Below the pieces are notes generated by a model that had not been told where the DNA came from, ran no database searches, and saw only the letters and a program-made list of their open reading frames with translations. Source: DASQFY01 sp036397815 (GTDB taxonomy: Bacteria > Chloroflexota > Limnocylindria > QHBO01). From it: DNA of 10,943 nucleotides. The translations under genes were made by a program, and so were the position numbers. The stretch covers positions 1 to 10,943 of the forward strand of contig DASWIE010000117.1 of the NCBI GenBank assembly GCA_036397815.1, read 5' to 3'. Positions within the stretch are counted from its first letter, which is position 1, and each line of letters opens with the position of its first letter. Shown one piece after another: positions 4,932 to 9,933 of the stretch.

Positions 4932-6624
4932 GCTCCTCGAGCCGATAGCCCGTCGGCAGGTGGGCGCGGAGCGCCTCGACCGCCGCATCCAGCTCGCCTT
5001 CGGGTGGCGCGCTGAGGACCAGGGTCCGTTGGCGCTCGCCGGCGTATGGCGCCGGGGCCGGCGCCTCGGCGGGCGCCTCGGGTTGCGCCAGCTCGGGCTC
5101 GGCGCCGGCGCGCAACGCCATGTCGCGACGCAGGGTCACGCCGTGGTAGATCGCCACCGCGGCCGCGACGAGGAGCGCGCCGATCGGGGTCGACAGCTCA
5201 GAGACGGCGCTCCCCGACAGGCTCGCACCAAGGAGCTCGCCGAAAAGCCGATACAGGACCAGTGCGAGGCTCCCCAGGCTGGAGAGGATGGCTGCGGCCA
5301 CCACGATCAGCAGATAGCTGCGCCGCACCGTGGAGCCGGCTTCGCCCACGGGGTCCGCCGCGTGCCGCCGCTGGAGCTTGGCCCAGTTCCAGGCCCAGGC
5401 GACGAAGCCGAGCACCGACCATGGCAGATACTGCGCCAGCTCCAGCCGCCACCCATCCCCGATTGTCCGGTTGCCGCCCAGCGCCGCGTCGACCAGGAGG
5501 CCGAGCAGCCAGCCCGCACCGACGGCGCCGAATCCGAGCCCGATGAGCCCGACCACGCCGAAGTCGAGGCGGTCGACCGTGGCAGCGCGATCGGGATTGT
5601 CGGCCTCGACGGACTCTGCCCTGACCCAGCGGACGTGCAGCCACCATGCGATCGCCCACGGCACCGCCGACAGGATCGAGACGATCACCGCCCGCAGAAG
5701 ATCGCCGCCCTCGGCGGCGCCGCCGAGCGCGCCGGCAGCGCCAAGCAGTGGCACCAGGACCGCGCTCGCGGCTCGCGAGACGAACCAGATCACCGCGAAG
5801 GCGCTGATCCCGATCACCGCGACGAAGTAGGCGAGGCGGAGGTTGGCCGGCCGCTCGCTGGCCCCTCGCCACCCGGCGTCCGCCACCAGGCGGCCCGCGT
5901 ACCACCAGTGCCCGAGCCAGACGCCGCCCCAGACGAGGACTGCCGCCAGGTGGCCAGCGAGCTGGACGGCTCGGTAGCCGGGCTCGACGAAGTCGGGCGG
6001 CGGTCCGATCAGTGCCTCCGCGGCAAAGGCGACCAGGCTGCCGAGGCTGAGCAGCATGATCCCCAGGCCGATGAGCGACGCGCCATAGAGATAGACGCGC
6101 GGAAGCCAGGCCGCGGCGCCGGCCAGCGGCCCAGCACGCATGTCGCGGCGACGGATGGACGCGTGGTAGAACCAGGCGGCGCCGGTCACCGCGAGCACCG
6201 CGATCGAGCTGGCCGGATCGGAGGCGAAGAACTCGGGAGCCGGGCCGCCCAGCACGGTGCGGATGAGGTCCCCGATGAGCGCGAGTGCGGCGATGGCGCC
6301 GAATCCGAGCAGCACGCCAAGCACGAACGAGAAATAGAGGGCGCGGACGATCGAGGCTCGCTCGGCGTCGGCGTGCGGACTTGCGGGTCGCATGCCACGT
6401 TCGACCAGGAGCCAATGGACGGCCCAGACGGGCAGCCCAACGCCGACGAGCGCGGCGGCAATGCTCAGCCGCTCCCGGTCGCCCGACCCGCCGCCTGCCA
6501 ACGCTCCATGTCCCACCCCGATCGCCGCGAGCGTCACTTCGAGAAGCAGGCTCAGCCCAACGGCGAGCATGCCGAGAGTGATCCCGGACAGCAGGTACAG
6601 GTAGAGGCGCCGAATGGTCTGCAT
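4921..6624 (-). CDS. DUF5671-type multi-repeat integral membrane protein, 567 aa
   Basis: About 500 residues of hydrophobic helices are followed by an Ala/Pro-rich linker (about 505-528) and a small soluble C-terminal segment (RQRTLVLSAP to the end). A module repeats six times, roughly every 85 residues. Each starts with a basic-aromatic entry (RRLYLY at 5, VRALYFS at 93, PRVYLY at 175, LRLAYF at 263, DRLDFG at 351, VRRSYL at 433), passes through membrane helices and ends in a Trp/His motif (VWAVHW, AWFYHAS, VWLGHW, AWWLHVRW, AWAWNWAK, AIYHGV). The motif His is kept in five modules (70, 154, 239, 330, 494) and is Asn413 in the fifth. The pattern resembles DUF5671 domains common in Chloroflexota; biochemical role unknown. 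ATG at 6624 is preceded by AGGAG (spacing 7), and the gene follows the NTF2-like gene by 10 bp, an operon. Confidence 0.75.
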   Translation of the reverse strand: MQTIRRLYLYLLSGITLGMLAVGLSLLLEVTLAAIGVGHGALAGGGSGDRERLSIAAALVGVGLPVWAVHWLLVERGMRPASPHADAERASIVRALYFSFVLGVLLGFGAIAALALIGDLIRTVLGGPAPEFFASDPASSIAVLAVTGAAWFYHASIRRRDMRAGPLAGAAAWLPRVYLYGASLIGLGIMLLSLGSLVAFAAEALIGPPPDFVEPGYRAVQLAGHLAAVLVWGGVWLGHWWYAGRLVADAGWRGASERPANLRLAYFVAVIGISAFAVIWFVSRAASAVLVPLLGAAGALGGAAEGGDLLRAVIVSILSAVPWAIAWWLHVRWVRAESVEADNPDRAATVDRLDFGVVGLIGLGFGAVGAGWLLGLLVDAALGGNRTIGDGWRLELAQYLPWSVLGFVAWAWNWAKLQRRHAADPVGEAGSTVRRSYLLIVVAAAILSSLGSLALVLYRLFGELLGASLSGSAVSELSTPIGALLVAAAVAIYHGVTLRRDMALRAGAEPELAQPEAPAEAPAPAPYAGERQRTLVLSAPPEGELDAAVEALRAHLPTGYRLEELSS

Positions 6625-6631
6625 CTTCAGG

Positions 6632-6636
6632 CTCCT
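6632..6636 (-). promoter_or_regulatory. Shine-Dalgarno of the membrane-protein gene overlapping the upstream stop
   Basis: AGGAG on the minus strand, 7 nt before the ATG at 6624. Its first two bases belong to the TAG stop of the upstream gene, indicating translational coupling inside a two-gene operon. Confidence 0.55.
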
Positions 6637-7126
6637 AGGACTTTGGCTCGGGGAATTCCATTGGATCGAGCCAGATCAGCGGATCCGCCAGCTTCCAGGC
6701 GCCCCCTTCGCGGACCATGCGCACCGCCCGCGGGGATCGATACGAGTTGGTGTTCAATCCGTCTCCGTAGTACTCCTCCACGGTCAGCTGCACGGTGACC
6801 CGTTCGCCGCTGCCATCGACCCCGTCGATGAACACGCTGCGTGACGGCCCGCTCTCGGGATACTGGTAGAGGAGGTAATCGCTGACGGCGCGTTCGTAGC
6901 TCTCGAAGGTGTTCTCCGCCCGGACCTCGGCCGAGAAGAGTGCCCATGTCGCCTCGGCGTCCCCCTCCTTCCAGGCGTCCAGGTAGGCCTGCAGCGCCGC
7001 CTCCGGGGATCCCGCGGCGAACTCCTGTCGCTGCCGGCCGCCGGCGAGCAGGACGACGACGACGGAGACCAGGACCAGGGCGATGATGCCGCCGGCAATG
7101 AACGCGAGCGTCCGTGTGTTCGACAT
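6635..7126 (-). CDS. Membrane-anchored NTF2-like (DUF4878-like) protein, 163 aa
   Basis: A short cytoplasmic start (MSNTRT) is followed by one strong membrane helix (about 8-28, AFIAGGIIALVLVSVVVVLL) without a lipobox Cys or clear cleavage site, then a soluble domain expected outside the membrane. The domain opens with SPEAALQAYLDAWKEGDAEATWALFS, the typical first helix of NTF2-like / DUF4878 folds (family sense: a cone-shaped pocket protein, often a stress or lipoprotein-like accessory). It continues with a beta-rich half (ERVTVQLTVEEYYGDG, AVRMVREGGAWKLADPLIW); the 'GGAWKL' strand is a usual end of such domains. It heads an operon with the six-repeat membrane protein, so the two may form an envelope complex. 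No Shine-Dalgarno fits well; TAGGGT lies 6 nt before the ATG, suggesting a leaderless transcript. Confidence 0.7.
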   Translation of the reverse strand: MSNTRTLAFIAGGIIALVLVSVVVVLLAGGRQRQEFAAGSPEAALQAYLDAWKEGDAEATWALFSAEVRAENTFESYERAVSDYLLYQYPESGPSRSVFIDGVDGSGERVTVQLTVEEYYGDGLNTNSYRSPRAVRMVREGGAWKLADPLIWLDPMEFPEPKS

Positions 7127-7132
7127 GGCTGC

Positions 7133-7138
7133 ACCCTA
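7133..7138 (-). promoter_or_regulatory. Candidate -10 box (TAGGGT) giving a leaderless start for the NTF2-like gene
   Basis: On the minus strand TAGGGT ends 6 nt before the ATG at 7126, the spacing typical of leaderless promoters (TAnnnT) in high-GC Gram-positives and relatives. No clear -35 is visible. Confidence 0.35.
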
Positions 7139-7154
7139 GGCCATGCGCCCTGCG

Positions 7155-7201
7155 GCCGGACTGCGGTCCGGCGCCGCATCGCCGAAAATGCGGCGTCCGG
7201 A
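7155..7201. repeat. Two overlapping inverted repeats in the divergent spacer
   Basis: Repeat a: GCCGGAC (7155-7161) and GTCCGGC (7166-7172), tetraloop TGCG. Repeat b: TCCGG plus CGCCGCAT (7167-7179) pairs with ATGCGGCG (7188-7195) and CCGGA (7197-7201), 13 bp with T7196 bulged and an 8-nt loop. The two share 7167-7172, so as RNA they would be alternatives. They lie outside the transcripts predicted from either flanking promoter, which favours a DNA-level role such as operators. Confidence 0.5.
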
Positions 7202-7202
7202 T

Positions 7203-7223
7203 CGTCCCGGCGGCACCGGGACG
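7203..7223. repeat. Perfect 8-bp inverted repeat
   Basis: CGTCCCGG (7203-7210) pairs with CCGGGACG (7216-7223) around CGGCA. It sits just upstream of the TTGACC -35 box of the PadR promoter and immediately follows the previous pair of repeats. Confidence 0.45.
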
Positions 7224-7231
7224 GATGTCCC

Positions 7232-7263
7232 TTGACCCAGCGTCCGCGGCGCGCAACTATATC
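7232..7263 (+). promoter_or_regulatory. Candidate promoter of the PadR-Rieske operon
   Basis: TTGACC (7232-7237) is a near-consensus -35. The AT-rich TATATC (7258-7263) is the best -10, though the 20-bp spacing is long; AACTAT at 7255-7260 gives 17 bp but fewer matches. The -10 region lies inside the CTATATCG palindrome, so binding there would block polymerase. The TTG of this box is also an in-frame start codon, but a better gene start is at 7316. Confidence 0.4.
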
Positions 7264-7277
7264 GGAAGGCGATATAG
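7257..7277. promoter_or_regulatory. Probable PadR operator: CTATATCG-N5-CGATATAG
   Basis: Perfect 8-bp inverted repeat (7257-7264 and 7270-7277, spacer GAAGG), AT-rich in an otherwise GC-rich spacer, overlapping the -10 region and 38 bp before the GTG of a PadR-family gene. Dyads with a TATATCG half resemble operators reported for PadR-like repressors, which usually autoregulate. Binding by this protein is inferred from position and symmetry. Confidence 0.55.
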
Positions 7278-7297
7278 CGACGATCGATGCATCGTCG
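7278..7297. repeat. Second inverted repeat directly after the PadR operator
   Basis: CGACGAT (7278-7284) pairs with ATCGTCG (7291-7297) around CGATGC. It directly abuts the CTATATCG dyad and ends 5 nt before the GAAAGG ribosome binding site (7302-7307). It could be a second operator half or a hairpin in the leader. Confidence 0.4.
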
Positions 7298-7315
7298 TCC
7301 AGAAAGGGCGTTGCC

Positions 7316-7660
7316 GTGGGTGAGGGACCGAGCCAGGCGAGCGAGCTGGGACGCTTCGCCGAGCCGGCGATGCTGGTGCTCGTCAGCCTCTCCGACGGCC
7401 CGAAGCACGGCTACGCGATCATGACCGATGTCGAGGCGTTCGGCGGCGCGAGCCTGGGCCCGGGCACGCTTTACGCGGTGCTCGCGCGTCTGGAGGCGGG
7501 TGGCCTTATCGAACCGCTCGAGAGCGACGAACGGCGTCGGCCATACCGGCTCACCGCCGCCGGAGCCGCGGCGCTCGCCGGCCAGCTGGCCGAGATGGGC
7601 CGCTTCCTGCGCATCGGCCGGATGCGGCTGCGCGGGGCGACCGAGGGCCCGGACCGATGA
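7316..7660 (+). CDS. PadR-family transcriptional regulator, 114 aa
   Basis: Winged helix-turn-helix of the PadR type: an N-terminal helix with MLVLVSLSDGPKHGYAIM (19-36), whose HGY is a family hallmark, then LGPGTLYAVLARLEAGGLI (47-65, recognition helix region), and the wing with RRPYRLTAAG (74-83), followed by a short C-terminal dimer helix. Length fits the short subfamily. Start: GTG at 7316, with GAAAGG 8 nt upstream. The frame is open further (TTG at 7232), but that part encodes the promoter/operator and no conserved residues. Its stop overlaps the ATG of the Rieske-fusion gene as ATGA, so the two are translationally coupled. Short PadR proteins usually repress their own operon and the gene next to them, often in response to a small ligand; the palindromes upstream fit that. 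Confidence 0.9.
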   Translation: MGEGPSQASELGRFAEPAMLVLVSLSDGPKHGYAIMTDVEAFGGASLGPGTLYAVLARLEAGGLIEPLESDERRRPYRLTAAGAAALAGQLAEMGRFLRIGRMRLRGATEGPDR

Positions 7661-8508
7661 AGGCGCCGCGGCTGCATCGGTTCCTGGTGGGCTGGTATCC
7701 CGCTCCATGGCGCGAGCGGTACGGAACCGAGTTTCTGGCGCTGCTGGAGGAGCGGCCACCGGGGCTGCGCCAGGCCCTGGACATCGTCAGCGCCGCGCTC
7801 GACGCGCGCATCCATCCGCAGCTGCGGCCTGGTCCGCTGCTTGCCGCGAGCCCTCCCGTCGCCCCGGAGGTTCGGCTGCCGGGCGTTCCACCGCGATCCT
7901 ATGGCGTGGTCCCGTCGCCGTCGGCGGGAGCCATGAGCCGCCGCGCTTTCATGCGACGCATGGTCGGCGCCGGGGCGGCGCTCCTCTCACTGGAATTCCT
8001 CGGCGGCACGCTCGCGTTCCTGTGGCCGCAGTTCCGGAGCGGCCTCGGCGCCAAGTTCCGGCTGGGACGGCTGGCCGACATCGTGGTCCAGCAGCCGTCA
8101 TTCGCCAATGGATGGCCGTTCAGCTACACGCCGGCGCGTGCCTTCCTGGTGAATGTGCCGGCGGCCAAGGAGCTGGCGCTGGGCCGTGACGCCTCGATCC
8201 CCGACCCGAGCGCCGACCAGCTGCTGGCCCTGTGGCGCAAGTGCCCGCACCTCGGCTGCCAGGTGCCGTCACTCTGCGAGGAGCTCAAGCGCTTCACCTG
8301 CCGCTGTCACGGCAGCACCTACAACATCATCGGCGAGAAGCTCAAGGAGGGGCCGGCCGAGCGCGGGATGGACCGCTTCGCGTTGGAGATCGACGAGGAC
8401 GGGATGGTGGTGATCGACACCGCGGTGATCGTCGCCGGCGCCCCCAACCTCGGTCAGGAATACCTGACCTTCATGGACCCGTTCCCCTACGACATCAAAT
8501 GCGAGTAG
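7657..8508 (+). CDS. Rieske [2Fe-2S] protein with internal Tat anchor and an N-terminal WYPxPWRxRYG segment, 283 aa
   Basis: Three parts. Residues 1-58 carry FLVGWYPAPWRERYGTEFLALLEERP and LDIVSAALDARIHPQL, matching the N-terminus of uncharacterised high-GC proteins often encoded beside PadR genes. Residues 59-92 are a Pro/Ala linker. From 93 comes a twin-arginine start, MSRRAFMRRMVGAGAALLSLEFL, with a hydrophobic helix to about 123. The rest is a Rieske domain: CPHLGC (C196, H198, C201) and CRCHGS (C215, C217, H218), so both Cys-His cluster ligand pairs and the disulfide pair (C201, C217) are present, then GPAERGMDRF. The domain should sit outside the membrane and pass electrons as in quinol oxidoreductases, but no cytochrome b gene is nearby. 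Oddly, the Tat signal is internal; an in-frame ATG at 7933 with GGGAG only 2 nt upstream could start a conventional Rieske protein. The full start (GAGGG 9 nt upstream, ATGA overlap) is the better call. Confidence 0.85.
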   Translation: MKAPRLHRFLVGWYPAPWRERYGTEFLALLEERPPGLRQALDIVSAALDARIHPQLRPGPLLAASPPVAPEVRLPGVPPRSYGVVPSPSAGAMSRRAFMRRMVGAGAALLSLEFLGGTLAFLWPQFRSGLGAKFRLGRLADIVVQQPSFANGWPFSYTPARAFLVNVPAAKELALGRDASIPDPSADQLLALWRKCPHLGCQVPSLCEELKRFTCRCHGSTYNIIGEKLKEGPAERGMDRFALEIDEDGMVVIDTAVIVAGAPNLGQEYLTFMDPFPYDIKCE

Positions 8509-8515
8509 GCGTGGC

Positions 8516-8640
8516 GCCGTGTAGCACGCAGAGACCTATGACGCACGTGTTTCCGTCCGAATGGAGCGCCGGCAGTACTCTGCGTGCCTAGCTGTGCACT
8601 CATCACGGCCAAACCGCGTCATAGCAGTACGGAGCGTGCT
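8516..8640. repeat. Compact nest of inverted and direct repeats between convergent genes
   Basis: GCACGCAGAG (8524-8533) is the exact reverse complement of CTCTGCGTGC (8578-8587). CTATGACGC (8536-8544) is the exact reverse complement of GCGTCATAG (8616-8624). AGCACGC (8523-8529) can also pair with GCGTGCT (8634-8640), and GCCGTG (8516-8521) with CACGGC (8604-8609). GCAGTAC occurs directly repeated (8572-8578, 8624-8630), each copy followed by GCGTGC after 3 nt. The left block can therefore fold onto either right block. No ORF is supported here. It may be a bidirectional terminator, a REP-like or MITE remnant, or a structured RNA. Confidence 0.5.
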
Positions 8641-8667
8641 GGCGACGGGCACGGGGACGATCCAGCA

Positions 8668-9858
8668 CTAGACCACGTTCAGCTCGCGGATCGGCTCCTG
8701 GCGCTGCACCCGCTCGTAGCCGAGGGGTGACAGGTCGAGGGTCTCGTAGCGCCCGGTCGCGATCCACTCGGCCAGACCGCGCCCCACGGCGGGTGCCTGC
8801 TGCAGCCCGTGGCCCGAGAACCCGTTCGCGAAGAGGAAGTTCTCGACCTCCGGATGGGGCCCGATGATGGCGTTGTGATCCAGCGTGTTCACCTCGTAGT
8901 GGCCGGCCCAGGCGTCGAGCAGGCGGATCGACTCGAAGGCGGGGACACGTCGGGCCAGATCCGGCCAGACGAATTCGTCAAAGCGGCTGCGGTCGACGTC
9001 AAGGTCGAGCGCATCCGGATCCGGCTCGCCCTCCCGCGGTGAATAGCCGCTGATCCAGGCCGGCCCCTCCGGCCGGAAGTAGACTCCCGTCGGCGAAATC
9101 GTCAGCGGCGCCGGCCCGAGCTGGGTGCGGCAGTCGAAGTGGTACACGAAGCGCTTGCGCGGGTGGACCGGCAGCTCCAGGCCGGCCATCGCCGCCACCT
9201 GCGCCGCGCGCGGCCCCGCGGCGTTCACCACCCAGTCAGCCTCCAGCGTCCCGCCGCCAGCGAGATGCACGCCACGCAGGCGCCCGTCCTCGCGCTCCAG
9301 GCCGACCACCTCGCCCGGCACGTACTCCACCCCCAGCGAACGGGCCTTGCGGGCAAAGGCCTGGAGCAGCGCGTAGGCATCGAACCAGCCCTCATCGGAC
9401 AGGCCCAGCGAGGCTCCCGCCAGGTCGTCGACCTGCATCCACGGGAAGCGCGCCCGCAGCTCCATCGGGCTCAGAAGGACGACCGGGACGTCGAGCCCAC
9501 GCTGGACCGCGTGGTTGTGCTCGAGGGTGGCCATCCCGGCCGCCGTCGCCAGGAAGAGGTAGCCGCCCTCGACGAAGTCGACCTCGGGGGCGGGCTCGCC
9601 CGCGATCCCCAGCCACTCCTCGGGGTGCTTCAGCAGCCCAACCCCGAAGCGGCTGATCTCGATGTTCAGCGGCGTGCTGAATTGCAGCCGGATCGAAGCA
9701 GCCGAGAGGGAGGTCGACGAGGTGCGATAGGAGAGGTCGCGCTCCACCACCACGATCCGCCCACGCCAGTCCGGGCGCAGCGCGAGGAAGGTCGCCACCG
9801 CGCTGCCGACGATGGCGCCGCCGACGATGACGACGTCGGCGCGGCTCGGGCTCTGCAT
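8668..9858 (-). CDS. FOXRED1-like FAD-dependent oxidoreductase (DAO superfamily), 396 aa
   Basis: The N-terminal FAD-binding fold ADVVIVGGAIVGSAVATFLA has the GGxxxG loop (G13, G14, G18), and VVVERD ends the second strand with the ribose-binding acidic residue. The substrate half contains SLSAASIRLQFSTPLNIEIS, WVVNAAGPRAAQVAAMAGL and WISGYSP. The C-terminal part has AGHYEVNTLDHNAIIGPHP, NGFSGHGLQQAPAVGRGLAEW and ETLDLSPLGYERV, close in pattern to FOXRED1, the mitochondrial complex I assembly factor, and to bacterial sarcosine/glycine-oxidase-like relatives. Predicted role: FAD-linked oxidation of an amine or N-methyl amino acid, or an assembly function; substrate unknown. No signal peptide, so cytoplasmic or peripheral. 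The ATG at 9858 has no Shine-Dalgarno but TAGCAT 6 nt upstream, a leaderless pattern. It is divergent from the RR-TrxR fusion across a 75-bp spacer. Confidence 0.88.
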   Translation of the reverse strand: MQSPSRADVVIVGGAIVGSAVATFLALRPDWRGRIVVVERDLSYRTSSTSLSAASIRLQFSTPLNIEISRFGVGLLKHPEEWLGIAGEPAPEVDFVEGGYLFLATAAGMATLEHNHAVQRGLDVPVVLLSPMELRARFPWMQVDDLAGASLGLSDEGWFDAYALLQAFARKARSLGVEYVPGEVVGLEREDGRLRGVHLAGGGTLEADWVVNAAGPRAAQVAAMAGLELPVHPRKRFVYHFDCRTQLGPAPLTISPTGVYFRPEGPAWISGYSPREGEPDPDALDLDVDRSRFDEFVWPDLARRVPAFESIRLLDAWAGHYEVNTLDHNAIIGPHPEVENFLFANGFSGHGLQQAPAVGRGLAEWIATGRYETLDLSPLGYERVQRQEPIRELNVV

Positions 9859-9864
9859 GGGCCG

Positions 9865-9870
9865 ATGCTA
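9865..9870 (-). promoter_or_regulatory. Candidate -10 box (TAGCAT) for the FOXRED1-like gene, leaderless
   Basis: TAGCAT on the minus strand ends 6 nt before the ATG at 9858; no ribosome binding site is visible between them. No matching -35 was found. Confidence 0.35.
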
Positions 9871-9918
9871 GCGCTGATCCCCGCCCCGAGACGGCCTTTG
9901 CGAGGTGCCTTCACGCCG

Positions 9919-9924
9919 TAGACT
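9919..9924 (+). promoter_or_regulatory. Candidate -10 box (TAGACT) for the RR-thioredoxin reductase fusion
   Basis: TAGACT ends 9 nt before the ATG at 9934, with TTGCGA (9898-9903) 15 bp further upstream as a possible -35. There is no Shine-Dalgarno, so transcription probably begins at or near the ATG. Confidence 0.35.
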
Positions 9925-9933
9925 CGTCGCACC

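Noticed and set aside
3744..4988. Minus-strand open frame of 414 codons opposite phosphofructokinase
   Set aside because: Antisense shadow; the plus strand encodes a complete PFK with all motifs.
4960..6798. Long plus-strand open frame (about 612 codons) opposite the membrane protein
   Set aside because: Composition is Arg/Asp/Pro/Gln-rich with no family resemblance; it mirrors the GC-rich codons of the well-supported minus-strand genes.
7232..7315. Longer PadR protein from TTG at 7232
   Set aside because: The TTG is the -35 box, the added residues are encoded by the palindromes, and GTG at 7316 has a proper SD and matches the family start.
7136..7759. Minus-strand open frame of 207 codons over the PadR gene and its operators
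   Set aside because: Low-complexity product, and it would run through the promoter/operator region and the PadR gene.
8516..8640. Integron attC site
   Set aside because: No GTTRRRY/RYYYAAC core pair at the ends and no integrase; the repeats do not follow attC order.
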